A DNA stretch of 17,218 nucleotides from Antrodiella citrinella (Eukaryota > Basidiomycota > Agaricomycetes > Polyporales > Steccherinaceae): positions 1 through 17,218 of the forward strand of contig SGPM01000462.1 in the NCBI GenBank assembly GCA_004802725.1, read 5' to 3'. The notes under the pieces are model-generated. The model ran no database searches. It saw nothing but the letters and a program-made list of their open reading frames with translations, and was not told the origin of the DNA. Below, in pieces: positions 8,113 to 17,218 of the stretch. Every line of letters begins with the position of its first letter. The stretch's first letter is position 1. A program made the position numbers and the translations under genes.

Positions 8113-11100
8113 TCACAGACTGGTATCCATCGAATCGTCGTCTTCGTCGTCCGAACAGAGAATTTCGTCCAACCAACCATCCGGAACGCCGGCGAGCGGA
8201 CTAGCAGGGAACGTCGCGCCAGATTGGATTCTCATCTGATCCATTCGCTCACGTGCATTGCGCACGACAGGGTGATGCGCAACCAAGGTCGCAGTGACGC
8301 GCTTCGCAGGCTCGCTTTGAAGCATTTTCTTCAGGAGAAGAACAAGCTCCGACGAGAGATCAGTGAAGTCGACCTGTGTGAAGTTGTCATGCCGCAGCCG
8401 ATGCCACGATACACCTTGATCAGGTACGACAATGTTCGTCGCAGCCTCCAGCATGATCAAACCAAGACTACACAGAACAGAGCGTCAGGACGTAATGAAC
8501 GCGCACAAATGGAAGAAAGAACGAACCTGAATATGTCGGCCGCTTTGCTGTACTTGCCCTGTAAAACCTCAGGCGCGAGGTAGAACTTGTCGCCCTCACG
8601 TTCGAAGCCTGACGACGTAGAGGCTGTGGTATTCGGAGTGACCACAGGCTCAGCGCGTCGTGGCCATATGGACGCCATACCGAAATCGCCAATCTTCAGT
8701 CGTCCTTCGCCAGTCACGAAGATGTTGGCAGGCTTGAGGTCCAAGTGAATGACGCCGGCGTCGTGGATGAATTCTAGCCCGCTGCTCAAGTCCGCGAAAA
8801 TCTTCCAAACACGCGCTTCGTCCAGCCTGGGGAATGCCTTACCGTAGGCCCAAAGGAAATTTCCAAAGTTTCCGAGCTCGCATAGCTCCGTCTGGATGAA
8901 CAGCGTCTCGTCTTCTTCCCAGCTGTCGACATAGCCAAGCACATTGGGATGACACCCGACCCTAACAGTGTGCGCTTGAGCAAGCGTTTGGTCGTGTGTG
9001 CCATAGTGTTTGCCAGCGGCTTCGGCCAGATGTTTCAGCACATCGACTTCTTCGCGAAGACGTCGTCTGTGAGATGAGATAGATGGATAAGTGGTCGTCA
9101 ACGATAACATGAACTTTGTACACACCTATGCTTGACACCCTCATACCGCTTGGACTTCTTCACCGCGAACACCTGCGGTTTCTGCTTGTACCTCACCTTC
9201 ATCACCCGTCCGAACTGACCACGACCCAATTCCTCAATCTCGACAAAATTCGACTCGAACCGTCCAGCCTGCTCTTCACCGAACGCGATGGAGCGCCGCG
9301 TACGGAGGAAACCACTCTGAAGGGGAAGCGAGTGGCGAGGCGCAGGCTGTGCGAAAAGCCCCATATTCTTCTTCGGAGACGGGTTCGCCGCACTGTCCGT
9401 ATGGCCACGTTGATGATGTGACAGTGCGGGAGGCGGCATGTGCCTCGCCACAGCGGAAGCGGTGGGAGAGTCGATGGGTGTGGCGCTGGATGATGACGCC
9501 GTAGTGGCAGGGAAATTCCAGTCTACCAAGCCATGTAAGTATCTCACCAAAGAAAATAGGGCGTAAATCACGTACCTTTCGTCACAGTAGCCCGCGTAGG
9601 AGTCACGGAGAGTGACGTACACGTCTCACTGCCGCTGGAGAAAGCACCACTGCTGCTCCGTCGCATTATCCAGGGCGGTATGCGCCCGCTCTTTCCAGGA
9701 ACACCGGGACCGAATGGTGGGACAGGCGGACGTCCCAATCCGAGACCGTCGTACCGCACGTCGCGCCGCAGTGTCGGACTCGTCTCCTCATCCTCCTCGG
9801 CTTCAACATCCATAGGAACCTGAGGCTTAGGCGGCTCTGCGACTTTGAGTGCGTTGCGCCTAATCCGCTCGGGTCGAGACGACTTGCTAGTAGCGGCCAT
9901 AGGGAACGCCGCGGGAAGACTCTTACGTGGCTTGCCCTTTCCATTGGGAGCGCCCGGTACGGAAGGTGCGTTGAACTCTGGGAAACCAATCTTGTGGGTG
10001 ACCGCGCTCTGCCATGGTCGATCGAGGATCTGCGCAGTCCTGACCCTCTTGACGGGAGTACCTGGGACGCGTTTCGGTTCACCCTGGCCCTTGACGGAAG
10101 ACTTGCCACCACCAGCGAGATAGCGCATGATGAAGTCGTCGACACTCCGGTCGGCACTCAAGCCGTCGCTCCTCAGGCCGCCATACGACTCGTCGTCGCT
10201 GTCGAGGTTGACGACGGTCGGCCATCCAGAGTTTTCGCCTGGTGCGAAACCGGGCGTGACCAACGCTTCACTGTCACTGTTCGAGCCCATAGTACTGACA
10301 GAAGTCGACGCTCGAGGAACGCCATCGTCGCAAAAGAAGTCCCCGCCATCACTTTCGTCCAACGCGATCCCAGAGTCGCGCGGCCTGAACTTCTTAGGCA
10401 AGGGCGAGACCTCCTCCCTATGAGGCTTCTGCGGACTGGGAGTGCTGCCAGCGACGCTGAACGAGAAGGAAGAGTCCGGAGGACCGTTGCTCAGGAAGAA
10501 CTCGTCTTCGGAATCGTGACCACTGGTTCCAGGCAACAATGAAGAGCCACCCCCGTAGGAGTGTCGGCTGGTCATGGCGGGCCGCTCAGAGCCGGGAACG
10601 CCAAGATGACCATTGCCGGAAGTACTGCTGGCCAAAGCGTTGCCTTCTCTGCCGGGCTGAGGTATCGAAGGACCGAAGAAGAATGTGGCGGAACTGGCGC
10701 TGGAGAAGCGGCTCAGTGCGCGGGGCTGGGTGTCGTTGCTACCGGATTCGGTGCGGATGCGGGGAAGGTTGGTAACCGACATACGTTGGCGGGAGCGAGG
10801 AGAACCTTCAGAAGACGTCGTAGATGAATTGGATGTCCGTCGGAGTCGCATCAGGTTAAGAGTCGGGAATTGAACCGTCGATGGGCTTGCGCTACTTAAG
10901 GCAGGAGATGCATGTGCTTTGGTCTAGACGAATACAACAATCACGCGAGTCAGTTATCCGAATATAGGCTGTCAAAGCGTTGCAGCGTGATTTATTGCAC
11001 TCACCGTCTTGTCCACCAAAGGTGTGCTCTGGACAGATTGCGCGCTGCGCAGCTCAGCGGACACTGGGCGTGAGCGTGCACGTCGCTTTGTCACATGTCC

Positions 11101-11967
11101 CCCCGGGGAAATCGCCTCGACCACCTCGTCGTCATGGACCTTCCCTTGCTTCAGAAGCAAGTTGAGTCCGGTCGGTTGAAGCGGAGGTGGTTTCAGCTTC
11201 CCTTTGCCCTTCACCGTGCTCGGGGCAAGACGCTTGCCAGCGTCAGACAACTCCAAGACTTCCGGACCTGAATCATAACCGCTCTCGTCCCCCGACATAT
11301 CCCTAAGTGCTTCCCTATCCTGTAGCCTGAGTCGAGTCATAGAATCCGCTTGTCGTCCTAGGATGTCCGTTTCCATCTTGTGATGCGGCGTACGAGTAGA
11401 GAAACGAGGAGCGGCGAGCGGCGCGAGACGGTCGAACCCAAGGACGCTGGACTCACTATCGTCCAACTCGCGCGCCGTCGTCAACGGTGTGAGAGTGCGC
11501 TTCCGACTGGGCGTCGCAAAGGTGACCGGTGTAGGTTTTCGCTTTGTGCCTGCTGCTGCGCTGGAGGGCGAGTTAATGTGTTTGTTGGAAAGTGCGGGTC
11601 GAGAGAGCTTCTTGATGGGCGTGCGCATCGGCATGGGCGAAGAGGAAGGTACGAGAGGCTGAGAGTAAGACGAGGAAGGTGCGAGGAAATAACCGTCGTC
11701 GTCGTGGTCCGGCCAGGCCGAACGAGCCTTCGGCGGACGCGTTGCTGTCGGGCGAGGAGAAAAGGAGGCTGGGAGAGGCGACGAGAACACGTCGTCCTCG
11801 TCCATGGGCATCGCCTGCCTCTTGAGTGGAGAGGGAGTCAAAATGGGCGGCGCACGGTAGGCCGAGGGCGCCATTCGCGAGGGCGTAACATGCTTTGCGT
11901 AGGGCGATATGTCGCGTCGAGTGGGTCTGTAGAGGCGGTATTCCGAGGGTGGTGTGGACGCAAGCAT
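8113..11967 (-). CDS. wee1: Wee1-family CDK-inhibitory protein kinase
   Basis: Phosphorylates the inhibitory tyrosine of Cdk1 to delay entry into mitosis. Exons: 11967-11005, 10923-9576, 9522-9126, 9066-8527, 8467-8113; introns 81, 53, 59 and 59 bp, all GT-AG; 1,200 residues. About 860 N-terminal residues look disordered and are Ser/Pro-rich, with full CDK sites (S/T-P-x-K/R) at Ser46, Thr116, Thr152, Ser484 and Thr610, an RPAL D-box-like motif at 123-126, and ordered-looking islands at 581-590 (SVDDFIMRYL) and 622-635 (DRPWQSAVTHKIGF). The kinase domain runs from about 863: GRGQFG 870-875, catalytic Lys892, SWEEDETLFIQTELCE near 951-966, HLDLKPANIF with Asp1012, DFG 1030-1032. EGDKFYLAPEVL at 1060-1071 carries the Wee1 signature EGD in place of the usual activation-loop phosphosite. 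The tail is acidic. It is longer than the 800 to 900 residues of yeast Wee1/Swe1. The ATG has A at -3. Confidence 0.96.
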
Positions 11968-12293
11968 GGTGGACGAAGGACAAAGGAAGGTGGGGGGTAG
12001 CGCGTCTTTAAGTGCTGCTTTGTAGGATTAGATGTAGTCGTGGCCAGAGGCCCACGCCAGGTGGTGATTGTTTGGGGGAGAGCGTCGCCAGCGTTGGGAC
12101 CTAGCAAAATCGTGAAAGAATAAGCAAGAGATGCGTCGACGTTGCTGAAGCTGGGGCCGTCGTCGTCTTTGCCGATGGACAACGTGTGGGGAGATGGTGG
12201 TAAGAAGGAAAATGGCAAGATTTAAGATAATTAGCAGGGGACACGGATGCAAATTCCTTTTTCGATCGTGGGAACTCCCATATTCAACAAGAC

Positions 12294-12299
12294 CACGTG
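12294..12299. promoter_or_regulatory. CACGTG E-box in the WEE1 upstream region
   Basis: A perfect palindromic E-box, the site class bound by bHLH factors, about 330 bp upstream of the WEE1 start codon. A six-base match can easily be chance. Confidence 0.25.
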
Positions 12300-12416
12300 A
12301 CCGTTCCCCTTTCGGCGTCTCCCGCACCCTTCACAGTGGCACACTCGCCACAATCACCACCTGGACCAACAAATTTTGGTGCGTTTCATCCGTCGGAACT
12401 CACACTCTCGGGCCAC

Positions 12417-12422
12417 ACGCGT
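12417..12422. promoter_or_regulatory. ACGCGT MCB-like site upstream of WEE1, copy 1
   Basis: ACGCGT is the MluI cell-cycle box bound by MBF in yeasts, and it lies 450 bp upstream of the WEE1 start. A second copy is 112 bp further on. Several other ACGCGT hexamers occur elsewhere in the window (for example near 6905, 7050 and 10066), so specificity is weak. Confidence 0.25.
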
Positions 12423-12528
12423 GGAGAAACATATATCTACGTCCTGCCGTCACCATTTCACTCCTCGTCGTCAAGCTCAAGCCCGGTCATCCGCATCCAA
12501 GTTTATAACATCAATATCGGGACCTCAG

Positions 12529-12534
12529 ACGCGT
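12529..12534. promoter_or_regulatory. ACGCGT MCB-like site upstream of WEE1, copy 2
   Basis: Second MluI-box hexamer, 562 bp upstream of the WEE1 start. As a pair with the first it could give G1/S timing, but this is inference from motif identity only. Confidence 0.25.
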
Positions 12535-13042
12535 CGGTACCAGTATAGCTCGCTATTGTGCTCCCCCATTGTTCGTTCATTTCCACCCGCGTCGCGACAT
12601 ACTTCACGCTCATCGGGCGATCGTCTTCCAAAATTCTCGTGAGGCCACGCTGCTGCCCTGGCTATTGTTCGCTCGTCGCGTAGCTTTGACCCTACGTCAC
12701 ATTCCCTGCCATAGGACCTACATCTCCGAGTCTATGCATGTGTCTACCACCGATTTGGGAGGTGCGATCAAGGCTGGTCCTCTGTATGCTTAACTTACAT
12801 TGTGCGCTGGCCCAATCACGCAGAACAGGCTTATGTGTGTGCAATGTATGTGTTGCTTCGACCGACTCGACAGACGCAGATAGTGCTCCTCATCATGCAT
12901 ATGTTTCCCGGCAATGGTCGCTTTCTGACGTGTCCAACCCTCGCAGACCATCCCAGACGTTTCAAACTGTTTTTATAAAACCAAACATAAAATCTACTAG
13001 TATCCAGACACGCCACACTGGGTACCCTCCCCGTGACTATGA

Positions 13043-13812
13043 TTATACCACACTCGTGCGTGAGCCCGCTAACCGATCCGCGACCTACACAAACCAACGC
13101 GCCATCATGATCAACCTACGAGCAAACGAGTGGGTGAGTGAGGAACGTGGACGTACAGCAGCGACGTAGGGCAACCTCAGCAACCTCCCTATCCCGGGCA
13201 GTTGTCGCAGGAACGTGAGGATGACCGGGAAGAAGTCCCTGTTTCCCAAAGCAAAGTTCATCAGCATACCACACGCAACACCTCAGAGCGGGAGGCGAGG
13301 CAAGAGGGACGCACCCGAAAAGGTTCAAAAATCCAAACGTCTCGACCACCATCCCGACGAACGGCCACTTGAGGAACACGAGGAGGATTCCGCCGAGGAA
13401 ACACGCCGTCCCGCGCAGCTTCTGTTTGCGCGCGAAGAAGTAGAACGTCTTTTGCGGGCCGATGATCAGAGTGAGGCCCGAGATGAACAGCAGCTGTTCG
13501 TGTTCGTATTCGTATTGGCGGAAGTGTGCATAGTCGAAGAGGCAGAGGAGGGTAGTGGAGTGAGATTGAGATTAAAATGAAGAAGAGAGCTAAACAGATG
13601 TAGAGGGGGGAGACAAGGACGTACGTTTCCCAAAGCCAACAACGCCCCGTCGAAAAACAGCATCACGCCCAGCAGCATGAACAGCCCCCCAAACGTCGTC
13701 AGCGCCACACCAATCTCTGCACGTCATCACCCAACGACGCCAGTCAGCATTCCCTTTCTTCCTAGTCTTAGTGTGGCCACTTGAACTCACTTTGCGCATC
13801 CGTAAGCCACAT
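13043..13812 (-). CDS. GOT1: Got1-family Golgi vesicle transport membrane protein
   Basis: Small tetraspanning protein of early Golgi and ER-derived vesicles, known in yeast to support ER-Golgi and intra-Golgi traffic. Exons: 13812-13791 (22 nt), 13716-13625, 13493-13315, 13238-13157, 13084-13043 (42 nt); introns 74, 131, 76 and 72 bp. The joined frame is 138 residues, the length known for yeast Got1. It starts MWLTDAQKIGV and has hydrophobic segments at about 9-28, 35-50, 67-90 and 93-108. The conserved cytosolic loop KTFYFFARKQKLRGT is at 53-67, and FFPVILTFLRQLPGIG follows at 100-115. The last exon gives VADRLAGSRTSVV-stop, the usual ending in basidiomycete relatives, which fixes the last acceptor at 13085. 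The first and last exons are easy to miss. Likely constitutive. Confidence 0.95.
13494..13512 (-). repeat. Hexamer repeat touching a GOT1 splice acceptor
   Basis: The last 20 or so bases of GOT1 intron 2 are imperfect repeats of TACGAA/CACGAA on the minus strand, running straight into the CAG acceptor at 13494-13496. The usual polypyrimidine stretch is absent there. Confidence 0.55.
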
Positions 13813-15308
13813 CCTAAGTCAAATTCAAATTCGAGCTTGTGGTGGAGGGGTGGTGTAGTGAAGGATGAATAGAGAGAGAAACGCCGCCGGCAGCTCGTGA
13901 ACCGTCAGTGCTCGTCGTCGTCGAAGGATGCGAAGGCAGTGAGTGAGGACACACGACCCGGACCCAGTGTCGGCGCGTACCATACGTGTCGCCGTCATGG
14001 GCGCCTGACAGCGGCGATCGCGGGAAGGTGCTATTCGCAGTTCAGCCAACCGTACAGGATTAGATGCTGCGAGCGACCGAAGGTGGGGTAAAAAGAGAAT
14101 CAAGTGCATACGCTCGTGTATGATATAGTACACACAAGACCCCCAAATAACTAATTAACAACAAATGCCAGTGCATGGGGAATCGATGATGTACAGTACA
14201 GTCGATAAATGCTTGGATGGGTTTGCGAGGTAAAAGCAAAAACGAAAAACGGCATAGTAGCTATGCTTGCATAGAACATGAAGGGGTTGATATAATAACA
14301 AGGAGTAGACCGGCACTCTCACCAACCAAAATGAAAAGACAAGTAATAATGCAGAGTGTGTTTGTGTGGTTTCGCCGACCCTCAGGAGATCTGCAACCAT
14401 GCAGACTCCACCGGAGGAAGGGCGAGTTGAGATGAAGACGAGATCACGAAGTACGCAAAGAGAAACCGAAAGGGACGAACGAAAACTCGAGTGATCTATC
14501 CGAGACATTACCACATCTACCAAATCAACCAATCAAGACAACCTGTTGAAAGAGACGGCATGGAACCGTAGCGCGCGGGGTCCTTTCCACCTTGCGTCGA
14601 ATATCAGGCGGTCCAGGATATATGTTGGTGTCGATGCTGACCGGGGCGAATAGTTGGTGAAGGAATGAACCCCAAAATGCGTGTGTTGTGTGTTATATAG
14701 ATACGACATCCAAGGGCCGACGCGAAGTGACCCCAAGATGTTATCGTTATCGAAGTCGTTCGTCTTGTTGGTCCCAGGCGAGCAGAGCAGATGCTCAGTA
14801 TGGAGGTCTTTAGCTCGCAAAGGGGATAATAAGAGTGACGTCGTCCTAAGATGACGACCGAATGACGCGGTTTTGAGCGTTAACGAAGGTGAGGTGTGAT
14901 GCGTGAGGTGAGTTGGTAAGTGGAATGAGAGAACGCTGTAGGCGAGGTTGTGGAGAAAGTGCCTGTATTAACTTCTGGACCCAGTCATAAGATGTGAGAA
15001 GTCGGCTGGATGGCGGCAGGTCGAGATTCAGGAGGTGAAGGAGTGCAGAGGTGAGGTGAGGTGTTGGGTTGAGGTGTTAAGCGTGTAGTCCGAGGCCAAG
15101 CCGTTGCCATCGATCCGGGACATCCATAGAACGCCATATGTGAACGTCGTGAATGCGGAGGAAGACAGTGAATGGCTTGAATTAGTGATAGAGAAATGAA
15201 CGCTGCGTGCCAATGTTGGCGACGCGCCAGGGTTGATGTGCACCCCAGGCAGTCTGCCAAGTGTCAATGTACCACCAAACTGGGAGACGGGTGTCGCCAC
15301 GGATCCGT
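13813..15308. other. Spacer between PBS2 and GOT1, no gene seen
   Basis: It holds the GOT1 promoter (lower part) and the PBS2 3' flank (upper part). A purine-rich stretch at about 14217-14480 and GAGGTG repeats near 15030 produce short spurious frames. No credible protein, tRNA or mobile element was found on either strand. Confidence 0.6.
15032..15076. repeat. Five GAGGTG hexamers in 45 bp
   Basis: GAGGTG starts at 15032, 15048, 15053, 15058 and 15071, three of the copies overlapping by one base. It lies about 230 bp past the PBS2 stop, probably in the 3' UTR, where the transcript would read CACCTC. Confidence 0.6.
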
Positions 15309-17218
15309 TCAGGACGAGTGCGTTTGCGTTTGCGTTTGCGCCTGTGCTTGCGCTAGCTGTTCGCGGAACCTTGTCTCTCGACGTTCTATGGCACCCGCCA
15401 CCCACCCAATTATGTCCACATCTCTCTCCCTGTCAGCTACCAAGAACGGATGAGCCTACACCGGAGCACAAACAGACGCTGTTAGTAACGTCGAGACGAT
15501 GGATGCGCGGACAATGAGTGCTTACGAGCAATTCGCCGTACGAGGCCCGCAACTCCGGTACTTTGTGCAAACATCGTGCAACAAAATCCCTTGCATCGTC
15601 CGAATACCCTTCCACTGGCAGCTCCGGCGGATCTCCGTGTACAATCGCTTGAAGCTGTGCGAACACGTTCGCGTACGTTTCTGGTGGATACGGATAGTGA
15701 CCCAAAGACATCTCTATCATCGCCAATCCAAGGGACCACACATCCGAAGACACCGTATAAGTCCCCACGTTACCCTGCGACTCTCCATGAATGCGTTCAG
15801 GCTGTCATGCGCGAGAAGGGGGTGGTAAATTTTTAGCTATTGAGAAGTGATTTGATGTGGCAGATGACATACCGCCATGTAACTCTGACATCCAATGTTC
15901 GTCTTCGCAAGCGACCGCTCCAACTGACCAGACACGCCGAAATCGCACAATTTGATATTTCCCCTTCTGTTTACGAGCACGTTGGTGGGCTTCACGTCTG
16001 TCGCAACACATCAACGCATCAGCACCAAGCACCCAATACCGCCGATTTCGGGAAAGGGGAGGAAGCAAAAAGATGAGCCACATACCGCGGTGAATGATCT
16101 GCATATCGTCCTTGAGGAACTTCAAACCTCGGACCATTGCCCCGGTAACACGACCAAGCACGCCCTCCGGTATACCGCCGTATTCCAGCTTGTCCAGTGA
16201 CCCCGCATCCATGTATTCCATGCAGTAGTACACGCATCTGGTGTTTCATTGCCAGTGAGAAGCTGCATGTCAGTAGGAGATGAAGGGCAAATACGCACGA
16301 CTCGATGAAAAAAGCGCCGTAAAAATCGACAATTTCTGCTGAGGCGGCACGGTGCAAGATATCAAGTTCCATGATGATCGCGTTCAGTTTAGCTTCGTCG
16401 AGTTCCAGACGGATTTCCTACAGCGCTAAGGATGAGCCGGTGAAACACGAAATCCTGGCGGAACGCAGCAGACCTTCATTGCCATGTGCACGTTAGTTGG
16501 TTTATGCAGAACCCGCTTCACCGTGCCGTAATTACCCCTGCCCAGTTCCTCCTCGAGTTGCAACTGAGTCATGTTGATGGCAAAGGACGCGCCGTTCTGA
16601 AAATTGACACCGGAGGCATGCAACACGGCCTTCCCGCTGAAATTGAGGGCACCCGACGGGTCACTGCAGGGACTCAAGACTATGAGTACAGGGTACAGAA
16701 GGAGCGATATGTATAGGCAGAGACGCACACAATCTTACGAAAGTTTGCAAAAGGCGTTGCTACTTGTTGCTGGGGAGATCTTCGGGGGATCTCGTCGACG
16801 ATAGGACGACCGCTTCCTAAACCCGCGCCGCTGGGCCCACCGCCGGAGGGCATGAGGCCTGGGATGTCGGCAACGTTGAGACGAGGGGCTCTGAGACCCT
16901 GTCTGCGGGCAGCAAGACCACTGGCGGACGATCCGGGGCCTCCAAGACGAGCACCAGGGGTAGGAGCAGAGGGTGGTGCGCGGAGAGGAAAGTTGCGCTC
17001 GTTGAGCGACATGTTCCGCATAGCGTTGGCTGCGGTATCGATAGAGGCGGGTGATTGACCGCCACGATTTGCCATCTGAGAACAGGGATTAGTTGCTTGG
17101 ACGGTGGATGAGTACGCGATGGAGCTGGACGGACCGCAGCCATTTTAGCCTGGAGGGAGGGCGGGATGGGTGTGGCGGCCATGGGCTTGCGATTGAGCAG
17201 ACTGGCGACGGAGCGGTT
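15309..17218 (-). CDS. PBS2: Pbs2-type MAP kinase kinase of the HOG pathway, N-terminus outside window
   Basis: Dual-specificity kinase and scaffold that activates the Hog1 p38-type MAP kinase under osmotic stress. Eight exons are visible: 17218-17135 (partial), 17075-16729, 16663-16474, 16417-16299, 16237-16086, 15997-15873, 15801-15526, 15455-15309; introns 56 to 88 bp. They encode 479 residues, numbered here from the window edge. The Pbs2 hallmark [14 protein letters not shown] is at 152-165, GRGNYGTV at 185-192, catalytic Lys207, MELDILHRA and the [13 protein letters not shown] hinge next, HRDVKPTN from 296, DFG 316-318, and the MAPKK activation-loop pair Ser326 and Thr330 in SLAKT. SYMAPERI and [13 protein letters not shown] follow, then AHPFLVADR. 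The C-terminus ends in a Gln-rich repeat. The frame is open to the last base, and Pbs2 proteins have a longer N-terminus, so the true start lies beyond 17218. Confidence 0.96.
15321..15353 (-). repeat. Hexamer microsatellite coding the PBS2 Gln-rich tail
   Basis: Three perfect CGTTTG units at 15321-15338, followed by diverged ones, encode alternating Gln-Thr and Gln-Ala just before the stop codon. Because the unit is six bases, length changes keep the frame. Confidence 0.85.

Larger units (their letters stand above)
11968..13042. other. Spacer between GOT1 and WEE1, no gene seen
   Basis: It contains the WEE1 promoter and leader (lower part) and the GOT1 3' flank (upper part). Frames on both strands are short and without motifs. 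An AT-rich stretch near 12970-13010 directly after the GOT1 stop may hold its polyadenylation signal. Confidence 0.6.

Noticed and set aside
7248..8180. 310-codon minus-strand open frame
   Set aside because: It overlaps the end of the WEE1 coding region in another frame, its composition is pyrimidine-driven (Pro, Leu, Ser, His, Thr, long Phe and Leu runs), and it shows no domain. Stops contain purines, so CT-rich DNA stays open by chance.
10864..10880. tRNA B-box-like GGTTCAATTCC on the minus strand
   Set aside because: It lies inside WEE1 exon 2 in frame, the flanks do not form a T-arm stem, and there is no A-box at the right distance.
13085..13156. GOT1 ending by read-through of the last intron
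   Set aside because: Read-through gives an unrelated basic tail, whereas splicing GTACGT to TGTGTAG yields the family-typical VADRLAGSRTSVV end and exactly 138 residues.
1..17218. Search for transposons, CRISPR, phage, biosynthetic or defence systems
   Set aside because: No transposase, reverse transcriptase, terminal repeats, spaced repeat array or clustered enzyme genes were seen on either strand.

Overview
The window is nuclear DNA of a filamentous basidiomycete, most likely a mushroom-forming Agaricomycete. The evidence is four intron-dense protein genes (19 GT-AG introns, all but two of them 51 to 88 bp), fungal-type proteins, moderately GC-rich coding sequence, and intergenic spacers of 1 to 4 kb with CT-rich tracts. 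There is no operon structure, and I saw no transposon, tRNA, rRNA or CRISPR array.

All four confident genes lie on the minus strand. From low to high coordinates they are: (1) 780-3928, an 850-residue homeodomain transcription factor with several protein kinase A sites, possibly the orthologue of the mushroom-development regulator Hom2; (2) 8113-11967, a 1,200-residue Wee1-family inhibitory CDK kinase; (3) 13043-13812, a 138-residue Got1 Golgi membrane protein; (4) 15309 to beyond 17218, a Pbs2-type MAP kinase kinase of the HOG osmostress pathway, whose N-terminus is cut by the window edge. I rebuilt each gene by hand from splice sites, codon phase and family motifs; the exon phases close exactly in all four.

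The spacers are 1-779 (3' flank of the homeodomain gene), 3929-8112 (a 4.2 kb region holding the homeodomain gene's upstream side and the 3' flank of WEE1), 11968-13042 (WEE1 upstream) and 13813-15308 (GOT1 upstream plus PBS2 3' flank). The 4.2 kb spacer holds an unresolved pair of opposed reading frames at 5061-5558, short palindromes, a three-copy 10-bp tandem repeat and homopurine tracts.

The genes do not form one pathway. Wee1 (G2/M control), Pbs2 (osmostress) and the homeodomain factor (probably development, possibly cAMP-controlled) are all signalling or regulatory; Got1 is secretory housekeeping. I did not find a previously undescribed system. The most interesting points are in the homeodomain gene: a 17-nt microexon encodes most of the WFQN recognition motif, and the next intron is 51 bp, in frame and stop-free, so its retention would insert 17 residues into the DNA-recognition helix.
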